Positions 18,121 through 26,929 of a stretch of 64,000 nucleotides of DNA are shown one piece after another. The position numbers and the translations under genes are program-made. The notes below the pieces were generated by a model. That model ran no database searches. It saw only the letters and a program-made list of their open reading frames with translations, and was not told where the DNA came from. Source of the DNA: Psychrobacter sp. bablab_jr014 (GTDB taxonomy: Bacteria > Pseudomonadota > Gammaproteobacteria > Pseudomonadales > Moraxellaceae); contig NZ_JACDXT010000005.1 in assembly GCF_016464015.1 (NCBI RefSeq), positions 103,802 to 167,801 of the forward strand. The letters run 5' to 3'. Position 1 is the first letter of the stretch. Each line of letters starts with the position of its first letter.

Positions 18121-18467
18121 AACCACCCCATACTCATTTGTTAAAAAACCTGTGGATAACTCTGTGACCTACCTGTATGTTCCACGCTTTTTAGCTAGGT
18201 TTCATAAGTTATCCACAGCTTATTATTCGTTAAAGCGTTTTTATTAAAATCATATATATCAATTATAAGTTGCTGATTTTAAATATATTTTTACTTAAAT
18301 ATAAATTATTCATCTTGGAAAATGTTCCATGTGAAACCTTTTGCTAAAAGTTATACACAGTTTCATGTGAAACCTTCTATTCGCTGTTTTATACAACATT
18401 TATCCCCAGTGGGACAGCATTACAGCGTTTTTTGTGTTACTAAATAGCATTGCTGTATCAAACAGCC
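18121..18467. promoter_or_regulatory. second DnaA-box cluster between ribD and ribE
   Basis: This 347-bp gap holds TTATCCACA-type boxes at 18151-18159 (inverted), 18209-18217, 18351-18359 (TTATACACA) and 18400-18408 (TTATCCCCA), an AT-rich tract at 18241-18312, and two near-parS palindromes at 18323-18338 and 18360-18373. It resembles a small origin or a DnaA-titrating locus more than a plain promoter region. Confidence 0.6.
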
Positions 18468-19523
18468 TTATAATGGCTTAAAAACCATCTTTATATCATT
18501 TCCAATACGCTCATGACTGCTGCAGTCAAAGCGCAGTTGCTCAGTAAGGGAAAGCGGATGATAGTCCACCATCGGCCTGGCTGCATCGCCGAGCAAACAG
18601 GGGGCTTGGTAAACAATCAGCTCATCGACCAATCCTTGTGCCAAAAAACTGCCCGCCACTTGCGCACCTGCCTCGACCAAGACATCGTGACAGTGATGCG
18701 TGTGCACCAAGTCTTGTAACAGGGTCGTTAAGTCGTCTGTTCGCCAAAATACAGTGTCCTCTTTACGACACAGCTGATACGCGGAATCATCCGCCAGCGC
18801 CAAACGGTGGCGTCTGTCGAGTATCACGACTTTGGGCTGTGGGATACTTGACATATCCACGCCAAGCTGTAATGAGCGTACATTGAGCGCTGGATTGTCC
18901 GCAATCACCGTCTGACTGCCCGTGACAATCGCGCCACTACGCGCCCGTAAATGCTGCACATCTTGGCGCGCAGCGTCTGAAGTAATCCATTTTGAGCTGC
19001 CATCTGCCATCGCGGTACGTCCATCGAGGCTGGTGGCGATTTTTAGGCGCACGTACGGCATTTGCGTACGCATCACCTTAAGAAACCCTGTATTAAGCGC
19101 TTCTGCTTGCGCGGTCATGACGCCGACGGTGACTTGGATGCCTGCAGCTTCTAGCATCGCTACGCCGCGCCCTGAGACTTGCGGATTGGGATCCAGCCCT
19201 GCAATCACCACGCGCGCCACTTGTGCGGCAATCAAGGCTTTGGCACATGGCGGTGTGCGTCCTGTATGGCTGCACGGCTCCAAGGTGACATACGCAGTCG
19301 CCCCCATTGCAGCGTCTCCAGCCTCAGCGAGCGCATACACCTCTGCGTGTCCTTTGCCCGCCTTTGGGTGAAAGCCTTTTCCGACAATCTGCCCGTCTTT
19401 TACCAAGACACAGCCGACCGCAGGATTGGGGCGAGCGGTGTATAGCCCTCGCTTAGCCTCTTCAATCGCTAGCATCATAAAATAGCGGTCGCTGGCGTGT
19501 ATAGCGCTGCTTTGCTCAGTCAT
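18468..19523 (-). CDS. ribD: bifunctional pyrimidine deaminase/reductase RibD
   Basis: RibD deaminates and then reduces the pyrimidine intermediate of riboflavin synthesis. The N-terminal deaminase domain (about residues 1-150) has the zinc motifs HAEVYAL and the EPCSHTGRTPPCAKAL cluster. The C-terminal reductase domain has VRLKIATSLDGRTA and WITSDAARQDVQHLRA, followed by a NADPH-binding region. At 351 aa it is full length. nrdR lies upstream on the same strand, the common nrdR-ribD order. Confidence 0.95.
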   Translation of the reverse strand: MTEQSSAIHASDRYFMMLAIEEAKRGLYTARPNPAVGCVLVKDGQIVGKGFHPKAGKGHAEVYALAEAGDAAMGATAYVTLEPCSHTGRTPPCAKALIAAQVARVVIAGLDPNPQVSGRGVAMLEAAGIQVTVGVMTAQAEALNTGFLKVMRTQMPYVRLKIATSLDGRTAMADGSSKWITSDAARQDVQHLRARSGAIVTGSQTVIADNPALNVRSLQLGVDMSSIPQPKVVILDRRHRLALADDSAYQLCRKEDTVFWRTDDLTTLLQDLVHTHHCHDVLVEAGAQVAGSFLAQGLVDELIVYQAPCLLGDAARPMVDYHPLSLTEQLRFDCSSHERIGNDIKMVFKPL

Positions 19524-19610
19524 ACGTATTTATTGTCCGTGCTCGGTGTTTGTTTAAATAAGGGCACTGATGTGCTTAGCTTCTGGGCGATAACAGCTAT
19601 TATCTTGCGA

Positions 19611-20102
19611 CTACAGCGTCTTTTCGCCCTCTACAACGTTATCGGTCTTGTCACTGGGACGAATATTCGCCAGTTCCTTTTGAAAGGCATCAATGTCTTG
19701 AAAGTCGCGATAGACACTGGCAAAACGCACATAGGCAACGTCGTCCAAATCTTTGAGCTCACTCATGATAATTTCGCCCAAAACATTGCTACTCACTTCA
19801 CGCTCACCCATTTGGCGCACACGCTTTTCGATACGGCTAATCATCGCTTCTTGCTCATCGATAGTAATCGGGCGCTTTTGTAGTGGCAGCATGACTGAGC
19901 GGCGTAGTTTTTCATTGTCATACGGCTCTATTTTGCCACTAGATTTAATGATACGTGGCATGACGACCTCAACCATCTCAAAGGTAGTAAACCGCTCCTG
20001 ACAGACGCTACAGACGCGGCGGCGACGCACTTGCGCGCCATCAGCAGCAAGGCGTGAATCGATCACTTTGGTCTCTGACGCGTTGCAATACGGACAATGC
20101 AT
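19611..20102 (-). CDS. nrdR: transcriptional repressor NrdR
   Basis: NrdR represses ribonucleotide reductase genes in response to bound ATP or dATP. The start chosen is [18 protein letters not shown] at 20102, preceded by GAGGA, rather than seven codons upstream. The zinc ribbon uses CPYC and CSVC (residues about 3-6 and 31-34), followed by the ATP-cone domain with [17 protein letters not shown]. The C-terminal tail after [10 protein letters not shown] is slightly long. It is next to ribD, as usual. Confidence 0.95.
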   Translation of the reverse strand: MHCPYCNASETKVIDSRLAADGAQVRRRRVCSVCQERFTTFEMVEVVMPRIIKSSGKIEPYDNEKLRRSVMLPLQKRPITIDEQEAMISRIEKRVRQMGEREVSSNVLGEIIMSELKDLDDVAYVRFASVYRDFQDIDAFQKELANIRPSDKTDNVVEGEKTL

Positions 20103-20135
20103 ATTTTTCCTCTTTATCCACAAATGGATGAACGT

Positions 20136-21539
20136 TTACTTACCAATACAAAAGCTGCCGAAGATTTTGCCAAGTAAATCGTCAGCACTAAACGCGCCTG
20201 TAATCTCGCCAAGACTTTGCTGCGCTTGACGCAGACTCTCGGCGACCAGCTCCCCTGCGGCAAACACCACCAGCTGCTCGTGTGCGGCGTCCAAATGCGC
20301 GCTAGTGCGTCTGAGTGCATCCAAGTGCCGCGTACGCGCAATCAGGCTGTTTTCGGCAGGATGAAAGCCCACTTTATCGCACAATGCATCAACCAATACC
20401 TCAATACCTTGATTGGTTTCACATGAAACATTGACATGGGTATAGCCCGATTGAGTGACCAACACCGCTTCATCGGTATCGCCAAGTAAGTCGCTTTTGT
20501 TGGCAATCATCAATAGACGCTTGGCATCAGGAAGCGTGCCAAAAAGTTGCTCAGCAAGCGCCAACACACCATCGGTGCCCGCAATATCACGGGTACGGTC
20601 ATAGACCATCAGCAGCAAATCCGCTTGCGCAATCGCAGCGCGGGCGCGCTCAATACCAATACGCTCGACCGTATCCTCCGTCTCGCGCAAGCCTGCTGTA
20701 TCAGTCAAATGCAGCGTCAGCCCTTTTAAAACGACAGTTTCTTGTAGCGTATCACGGGTTGTGCCTGCCACATCGGTGACAATCGCGCGCTCTTGTCCTG
20801 CCAAGGTGTTCAGTAGGCTGGATTTGCCTGCATTGGGACGGCCTGCCAACACCACATGAATGCCGTCACGTAGCAACTGACCTTGCTTTGCGGTATCTAA
20901 GACTTGGGCGATTTTCGCTTGAGTCTGCTCAAGCTTGTCTTGAATCACGCCATCTGACAAAAAGTCCACATCCTCTTCATCAGGAAAATCAATCGCCGCT
21001 TCGACATGCAGACGTAAATGAATCAATTGCTCAAGCAGTGCATTAACCTTGGTTGAAAACTCGCCACTCAATGAACGAATCGCACTGCTCGCCGCTGCCG
21101 CGCTGGTGGCATCAATCGCATCAGCAATGGCCTCTGCCTGTACCAAATCGAGCTTATCATTATCAAAAGCGCGGTAAGAAAACTCACCTGCATTGGCTTG
21201 GCGCGCCCCCAGCTCAAAGGTACGGGTTAATAGCAAGCTTTGTAATATGGTGCCGCCATGCCCTTGTAGCTCAATCACATCTTCGCCTGTAAACGAATGC
21301 GGCGCTTTAAAATACAGTACCAACCCTTCATCAATCACACTGCCATCTGCTTGATAAAAACGGCAGAAGTTTGCAAGCCTTGGCGTAAAGGATTTTTTGC
21401 GTGTCAATTGACACGCAATATCATATGCACGCGCGCCCGATAAGCGAATAATACCGACCCCGCCGCGCCCTTGAGGCGTCGCAATGGCAGCAATGGTCGC
21501 TTGCTGAGGCTGAGAAGAGGCACTGGAAGATTCGGTCAC
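20136..21539 (-). CDS. mnmE: tRNA modification GTPase MnmE
   Basis: MnmE, with MnmG, installs the carboxymethylaminomethyl group at wobble U34 of tRNAs. The 467-aa product has the N-terminal folate-binding domain (GRGGVGIIRLSG), a helical domain, the inserted G domain (GRPNAGKSSLLN, DVAGTTRD, DTAGLRE, NKSDLL) and the C-terminal CxGK motif in FCIGK, all in the expected order. It belongs to the conserved rpmH-rnpA-yidD-yidC-mnmE block. A near-parS palindrome (20416-20429) lies in it. Confidence 0.97.
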   Translation of the reverse strand: MTESSSASSQPQQATIAAIATPQGRGGVGIIRLSGARAYDIACQLTRKKSFTPRLANFCRFYQADGSVIDEGLVLYFKAPHSFTGEDVIELQGHGGTILQSLLLTRTFELGARQANAGEFSYRAFDNDKLDLVQAEAIADAIDATSAAAASSAIRSLSGEFSTKVNALLEQLIHLRLHVEAAIDFPDEEDVDFLSDGVIQDKLEQTQAKIAQVLDTAKQGQLLRDGIHVVLAGRPNAGKSSLLNTLAGQERAIVTDVAGTTRDTLQETVVLKGLTLHLTDTAGLRETEDTVERIGIERARAAIAQADLLLMVYDRTRDIAGTDGVLALAEQLFGTLPDAKRLLMIANKSDLLGDTDEAVLVTQSGYTHVNVSCETNQGIEVLVDALCDKVGFHPAENSLIARTRHLDALRRTSAHLDAAHEQLVVFAAGELVAESLRQAQQSLGEITGAFSADDLLGKIFGSFCIGK

Positions 21540-21633
21540 AACAATCCTATGAGGCTATTTTAAAGTACCCATTATAGACGCCTGCACCCCTACTGACAAA
21601 ACAAACTTCGTCACAGCAAGTATCCATTTCCCA

Positions 21634-21664
21634 TAAAAAAACCACCGCCGTAGCGATGGTTTTG
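21634..21664 (-). terminator. terminator between yidC and mnmE
   Basis: On the leftward transcript AAAACCATCGC pairs with GCGGTGGTTTT around a 4-base loop and is followed by a T-run. It lies 17 bp beyond the yidC stop codon. Confidence 0.7.
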
Positions 21665-21680
21665 TATGACAAAAAGCGGT

Positions 21681-23360
21681 TTAGTCAACCACTTTTACTG
21701 TGCGGCGCTTTTGTTCTTCTTCAACCTTCTTATTGACGATGTACTGCTGCGTCATACTAAACAAGTTGTTCACGGTCCAGTACAGTACCAAACCTGCTGG
21801 GAAGAACAGCATAAACGCGGTGAAGATAATCGGTAAAAACTTCATCACTTTGGCCTGCATCGGATCGGTTGGCTGTGGGTTCAGCTGCTGCTGTACGAAC
21901 ATCGACACACCCATAAGCAGTGGCAAGATAAACCAAGGATCCATCGCCGATAGATCTTGAATCCATAAAATCCATGGCGCATGGCGCAGCTCAACACTTT
22001 CGACCAATACCCAATATAACGCTAAGAAAATCGGCATCTGCATAAGAATCGGTAGACAGCCCGCCATTGGATTGACCTTCTCTTCTTTGTAGATGTTCAT
22101 CATCTCTTGAGACATCTTCATGCGGTCATCGCCATGCTCTTCTTTTAGCGCTTGTAAACGCGGCGCAATAGCACGCATTTTCGCCATAGAATAGTAGCTT
22201 TTATTTGAGAACCACATTAGGGCAATTTTAACCAAGATAGTCAGTACGATGATTGACCAGCCCCAGTTGCCAATGACCTTGTGAATCCCTTCTAGCAGCG
22301 CGAACAACACCTTGGAGATGGGCCATAACAAACCATAATCAACGGTTTTGTTTAGACCGACCGCCACGTCTTTAAGTTCAGACTGAACTTTTGGACCTGC
22401 ATACAAGGTTGCGTCAAGGGTTAACTGCTTATTGGCAGCGATATTAACAGGCTCACTCTTAAAGCCGATAAAATAATCGCCGTTATTTTCATTGCTAAAG
22501 AATTGACCTGTAAAGTTGCTTGGTGTCCACGCAGACACAAAGTAATGCTGCACGATACCGACCCAACCATCTTTACTAGATACAGTCAACTCGCCATCAT
22601 TAAACTCTTTAAATTTCAGTTTGTTATAAGGATCATCAGGCGTACCCCACGCGCCACCTAAGTAGGTCGCCATGCTCAGTGCGCCCTTGTTTGACATACC
22701 AGGATCAGCGCTGTCATCACGCTTTAGCTGCGCAAACAGCTGACCTTGCCATGGCTTATCGGAGCGGTTTTGGATTTGATAGCGGACATCGATAGGATAT
22801 TTATCGTGCGTAAAGATAAAGGTTTTGGTAACCGTCACACCATCTTTTTCATAGGTTAGCGGTACAGACAGCGTATCTTGTCCATCCTCCATCACATAGC
22901 GCTCGGCATCGTGACTGTATTTGGCGCGACCAGCAGCAGTATCAATACCGTTTGGCCCCATGAGACCAGACTGTGCCACATAAACACGGTTGCTGTCGCT
23001 CTCTAGTAGAACAAAAGGCTTATCGCTATCAAGGGTCGCATCGTACTGTTTAAGCGCAGCATAAACGATGTCACCGCCTTCTGGGTTGATTTTAATATCA
23101 TAACGATCCGTCACAACAGTAATCAAACCACCATCCGTTGTCTGCGTAGTAGCGACTGGCGCGTTGTTTGATGTCGTCTGTGCAGGAATATCACCGACAG
23201 CACCTGTCGAAGAGGGAATATCTGCACCCACTGAGGTCGTCGTCTCTGGCACTGCATCGACCGCAGGCGCGTCTGCATAATCATCACGCCATGCCAAAAT
23301 CAGCAGATAAGCGGTAATCAGCATCGCAATGATGATCATCACCCGAAATATCTTTTGCAT
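21681..23360 (-). CDS. yidC: membrane protein insertase YidC
   Basis: YidC inserts and folds inner-membrane proteins, alone or with SecYEG. The 559-aa product has an N-terminal membrane anchor (VMIIIAMLITAYLLILAW), a large periplasmic beta-domain with a low-complexity Thr/Ser/Ala linker (about residues 35-75), and the C-terminal conserved core starting GNWGWSIIVLTILVKIALM, with five membrane segments and the motif PMAGCLPILMQMPIFLALY. It follows rnpA and yidD in the standard order, after a 192-bp gap. Confidence 0.97.
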   Translation of the reverse strand: MQKIFRVMIIIAMLITAYLLILAWRDDYADAPAVDAVPETTTSVGADIPSSTGAVGDIPAQTTSNNAPVATTQTTDGGLITVVTDRYDIKINPEGGDIVYAALKQYDATLDSDKPFVLLESDSNRVYVAQSGLMGPNGIDTAAGRAKYSHDAERYVMEDGQDTLSVPLTYEKDGVTVTKTFIFTHDKYPIDVRYQIQNRSDKPWQGQLFAQLKRDDSADPGMSNKGALSMATYLGGAWGTPDDPYNKLKFKEFNDGELTVSSKDGWVGIVQHYFVSAWTPSNFTGQFFSNENNGDYFIGFKSEPVNIAANKQLTLDATLYAGPKVQSELKDVAVGLNKTVDYGLLWPISKVLFALLEGIHKVIGNWGWSIIVLTILVKIALMWFSNKSYYSMAKMRAIAPRLQALKEEHGDDRMKMSQEMMNIYKEEKVNPMAGCLPILMQMPIFLALYWVLVESVELRHAPWILWIQDLSAMDPWFILPLLMGVSMFVQQQLNPQPTDPMQAKVMKFLPIIFTAFMLFFPAGLVLYWTVNNLFSMTQQYIVNKKVEEEQKRRTVKVVD

Positions 23361-23552
23361 AAACCTTTCCTAGAGTGAACTATAAGGGCAGTTATCACAG
23401 TCGCTATACGCTACGATAAGGCAGCAAAGCAGAAAAACCGTGACACAAAATGGTCATCATTTTACTAAAAAACCGTATTAAATGATACCTGTCGTCAGCT
23501 AACGCCTCTTTTCAAAGGTAACAGCATGCAACATGCTAGGTATAAGCGCTAT

Positions 23553-23945
23553 TTAGCGCAGCCAGTTTGCTAAGCGTTTATTGTAGCTATAGCGATCTGT
23601 CCACACACAATGATGCTGTGGATAACTTTGGGTATAACTTGATACATCCTGAGAAATAGAAGGAGTGTGCGGAATATAATCATAACGATAGCGATATAAG
23701 GGTAGCGGTACAAAATCTATCCCTTGACCGCCAAATGGCTGACAACGTGCCAAACGCCTAATCAGTAAAAATGCGCCGCGTAAGCCACCATGCCACCTAA
23801 TAGCCTGCATCCCGTACGCTGAGCAGGTTGGATAGTAGCGACAACGTGCTGGCATCATCGGACTGATTATTTTTTGATAGAAAAAAATAAAATAATAAAT
23901 AAAAAAATAAATTATTTTATTTATATATTTTTTAATAAAAAACAT
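23553..23945 (-). CDS. yidD: membrane protein insertion efficiency factor YidD, long C-terminal tail
   Basis: YidD assists YidC-dependent insertion. The family core is clear: FFYQKIISPMMPARCRYYPT, CSAYGMQAIRWHG and RRLARCQPFGGQGIDFVP. At 130 aa it is much longer than the usual 70-90 aa, with about 50 extra residues after the core, rich in Tyr, Ser and His. The start follows rnpA by three bases. The N-terminal codons lie in a stretch of 63 consecutive A/T bases (23880-23942), giving a Phe/Ile/Tyr/Lys-rich start. Confidence 0.88.
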   Translation of the reverse strand: MFFIKKYINKIIYFFIYYFIFFYQKIISPMMPARCRYYPTCSAYGMQAIRWHGGLRGAFLLIRRLARCQPFGGQGIDFVPLPLYRYRYDYIPHTPSISQDVSSYTQSYPQHHCVWTDRYSYNKRLANWLR

Positions 23946-23948
23946 ATT

Positions 23949-24317
23949 TTAAATTTTAATTTTTTTTAAAATATTATTTATTTCTAAATTTATTTCTTTC
24001 TTTGATAAACTATCTATAGGTTTTTTAACAATAAAAACAATATCTTTATTTTTTAATAGACTATTTTTTTTACGAAAACTTTCACGAATATGACGCTTTA
24101 GCGTATTACGCATCACTGCTGTAGGCACCTTTCGCTTAGTGATAGCCATACCAAGACGCGCATGTTCTGCCTCATTATCGCGGACAAATGCCATCAGGTG
24201 TGTTTGGTGTAGCTTACGTTCAGGAGCATCGAATACGGTTTTAAAGGCTTTTGGGGTTAACAAACGCTGAGATTTTAAGAAGCGATTATCACTTGATATT
24301 AAAGACGTTTTTTCCAT
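23949..24317 (-). CDS. rnpA: ribonuclease P protein component
   Basis: RnpA is the protein subunit of RNase P, which matures the 5' ends of tRNAs. The RNR-type motif is seen as TAVMRNTLKRHIRESFR, with RLGMAITKRKV before it. 122 aa, a normal length. The gene's 3' half is very AT-rich, giving a Lys/Ile/Asn-rich C-terminus (ending NNILKKIKI). It lies between rpmH and yidD in the conserved order. Confidence 0.94.
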   Translation of the reverse strand: MEKTSLISSDNRFLKSQRLLTPKAFKTVFDAPERKLHQTHLMAFVRDNEAEHARLGMAITKRKVPTAVMRNTLKRHIRESFRKKNSLLKNKDIVFIVKKPIDSLSKKEINLEINNILKKIKI

Positions 24318-24570
24318 AATACATACCTGTTCATGTAAATGTAATCTGTATCAATACTAAATATTCACCGTTTAACAGCCACAAAAAAAGCGCCTCTTGC
24401 GGCGCTCTTAATATACAGTACTCTATGATAAACAGGCTATAACGCTTCAGATGGCAGATGGTCTGCCTGTGCAAATGATTCAATGCTCAATACCAGCTGA
24501 ATCTATAGCTTATCAATGTCGTTACTGTGTATCGTCAATCACTCACCAATGCTGGTGACTGTGGTCGAGA

Positions 24571-24705
24571 TTATACAGTCAGACGATGACGACCTTTCGC
24601 ACGGCGACGAGCCAAAACTTGGCGGCCTTTTTTAGTTGCCATACGAGCACGGAAACCGTGAGTACGCTTGCGTTTAATCACGCTTGGCTGGAATGTACGT
24701 TTCAT
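24571..24705 (-). CDS. rpmH: 50S ribosomal protein L34
   Basis: The 44-aa product starts [19 protein letters not shown] and ends [12 protein letters not shown], the standard L34 (bL34) sequence. L34 is a small basic protein of the large ribosomal subunit. It is the first gene of the leftward rpmH-rnpA-yidD-yidC block and faces oriC and dnaA. Confidence 0.98.
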   Translation of the reverse strand: MKRTFQPSVIKRKRTHGFRARMATKKGRQVLARRRAKGRHRLTV

Positions 24706-24939
24706 AACTCACCTATCTAAACGAAATAATGGACCAAATTGGCAATAACGAAGAAGTATATCGTTTTTACTGTCTTTGGTCAATAAATGATTATTGAATT
24801 TATGGTTTTGATTATTCTGTGCTCCTAAAGGTCTTACTTACTATGCACCCTAACCTAATATCTTATGCCTGCGTGATCGTTATTAAGCACTCAGTTTAGC
24901 TATAAGAACCTCATTTCAGTGGCTGCTGGTTTAGTTAAA

Positions 24940-25190
24940 TTACTAAAGTTATCCACAGAAAACTGGCTGCTCTATAATAATAATTATAATAATATATATA
25001 GATATTGTTGTTATTGGGATGGCTATTTTCTGAGGATAACTCATATTTTTGTATAAAAATCAAAATTCTATACTATGGGTAACCCTGTGGATAAGTTGTG
25101 GGTAAAATGTGCGTAACTGGGGCTGAAAAGTTGTCCCCATTTTTATCCACACAGTTATCCCCAGAAAATGAGATGTTATCCACAGGTGAT
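24940..25190. promoter_or_regulatory. oriC-type origin: DnaA boxes plus AT-rich element
   Basis: The rpmH-dnaA gap (24706-25291) holds perfect TTATCCACA boxes at 24949-24957, 25086-25094 (inverted), 25143-25151 and 25176-25184, and near-boxes at 25097-25105 and 25155-25163. A nearly pure A/T tract (about 24974-25008) follows the first box and is a candidate unwinding element. Position and content fit a gammaproteobacterial oriC. The dnaA promoter must lie in the same region. Confidence 0.88.
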
Positions 25191-25291
25191 TTATGCTACA
25201 TTAGCTCGCTAGTTTTTAGAGGCGATTGAGGCGGGTTTGATAGGCCTGTTTCGCCAATATTTTTGAAGATTGACAAGGGTATGAAATAGCA

Positions 25292-26740
25292 ATGATAGAT
25301 ACAGCCACCATATGGGACAGATGTTTGAATGATCTGCGCTATCAGGTCAAAGACAATGTGTTTACAATGTGGCTACGCCCTTTATCTGCGCACCAAGAGG
25401 CGCAAACCTTAGTGATTCGAGCACCTAATGATTATTTCGTCTCATATATCAAAAAAAATCATTTAGAAGACATCAAGCATTTGGTAGCCAAGCATGCGCA
25501 AGGGGCTATCGACGATGTCGTTGTACGTGTTGATAATATCAATCACAAGACAGAATTGACGGTTGATGAGCCTATTGAGGCACGTCCTACACCATCTAAC
25601 CTCCCCTCCCCCACCGTACCAAAAGCACAAAATCCTAGTATCCAAGGCTTTGATTTTAAAGACAACGTTAATCATCAAGCCCAGCAAGCGGCATTTAGTG
25701 ATGCTGTTGATACCAAGTCGCTCAGCTACCTAAACCCTGACTTTACGTTTGAGACCTTTGTCACAGGTAAGTCCAACAATCTGGCGTATAAGGCGTGTTA
25801 CGAGCTTGGAAAAAAACAATCCAAAAATCGTCATAATCCATTATTTATTTATGGGTCTTCTGGTTTGGGAAAAACACATTTAATGCATTCTGTTGCTCAT
25901 CGATATTTAAAATCAAATAGAAGTTTTTATTATTTTACTTCTGAAAAATTTATTAACCAATTGGTTTATTCTTTAAGAAATAATAAAATTGAAGATTTTA
26001 AGAAAAAAATTAAAAAAGTTGATTTATTGATCGTGGATGATATTCATGTCTTGGCAGGTAAGACCAAAAGCAGTAATGAGTTTTTGACGCTGTTTGCTGA
26101 CTTTACGAGTGGTGATAAACAGCTGATACTTGCCTCAGACCGTCATCCGTCGCAAATGACCGAGTTTGATGAGCGCTTTCGTTCACGTTTTTCTTGGGGA
26201 CTGACGGTTGCGGTCGACCCGCCTGAGATTGATACGCGTATGCAGATTTTGCAGAAAAAGGCAGCAAGCTACGGTATGGTGCTGCCTAAAGAGTGCGCGC
26301 TGTTTATCGCACAAAACGTGGTGTCCAATGTGCGCCGCCTAGAAGGTGCGCTCAATCAGGTATTTGCCAACGCCAATCTAACGGGCGCGCCGATTACCCT
26401 TGAGATGGTGCAATACGCGCTCAAAGACATTGTGGCGATGCGCGTACAAGCGGTGAATATGGACAATATCCGCAAGGTGGTGGCAGAGTTTTATGATGTC
26501 AGTGTCAAAGATATTATGGGTCGTAAACGTACACGCAATATCGCAAGACCCAGACAAATTGCGATGGCGCTAGCGCGTGAGCTGACGGGTGATAGCTACC
26601 CTGATATCGGTCAGTCGTTTGGAGGGCGTGACCATACGACAGTGATGCACGCGTGCGATAAAGTGGCGCAGCTACGGGCTACCGATCCTGCGTTTGATAA
26701 GGATTACCGAGCGCTGGCGATGATGCTACAAGCGGCATAA
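25292..26740 (+). CDS. dnaA: chromosomal replication initiator DnaA
   Basis: DnaA binds the origin boxes, oligomerises with ATP and opens the duplex. The 482-aa product has the N-terminal DnaB-interacting domain (IWDRCLNDLRYQVKDNVFTMW), a variable linker, the AAA+ domain with Walker A GSSGLGKTH and Walker B LLIVDDIHVL, and the C-terminal helix-turn-helix with the GGRDHTTVMHA signature. Bases 25921-26030, within the AAA+ domain, have only about 15 % G+C while the protein sequence stays conserved. dnaN follows after 189 bp. Confidence 0.98.
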   Translation: MIDTATIWDRCLNDLRYQVKDNVFTMWLRPLSAHQEAQTLVIRAPNDYFVSYIKKNHLEDIKHLVAKHAQGAIDDVVVRVDNINHKTELTVDEPIEARPTPSNLPSPTVPKAQNPSIQGFDFKDNVNHQAQQAAFSDAVDTKSLSYLNPDFTFETFVTGKSNNLAYKACYELGKKQSKNRHNPLFIYGSSGLGKTHLMHSVAHRYLKSNRSFYYFTSEKFINQLVYSLRNNKIEDFKKKIKKVDLLIVDDIHVLAGKTKSSNEFLTLFADFTSGDKQLILASDRHPSQMTEFDERFRSRFSWGLTVAVDPPEIDTRMQILQKKAASYGMVLPKECALFIAQNVVSNVRRLEGALNQVFANANLTGAPITLEMVQYALKDIVAMRVQAVNMDNIRKVVAEFYDVSVKDIMGRKRTRNIARPRQIAMALARELTGDSYPDIGQSFGGRDHTTVMHACDKVAQLRATDPAFDKDYRALAMMLQAA

Positions 26741-26929
26741 GGCGCATTTTTATACATCTCTCTATTGCCAGTCTGATGCGTAAGATATGTCCTCCCCTGT
26801 TACGGAGCGGTCATGTTTTTGGGCAAAAATATAGTTTATAATGCTATCGTTTGGGCGTCTTTTGCTCGTGTTGGATGTCTTTTTTTATTGGATTTGTCAT
26901 TTACCGCTTGGAACGAAGAGTAACTTTAC

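Noticed and set aside
18121..18467. FMN riboswitch before ribE
   Set aside because: The gap contains no recognisable RFN pattern; its content is DnaA boxes and AT-rich tract.
24706..25291. tRNA or other stable RNA gene in the origin gap
   Set aside because: No cloverleaf or conserved GGTTCGAATCC-type arm was seen here or in the other gaps.
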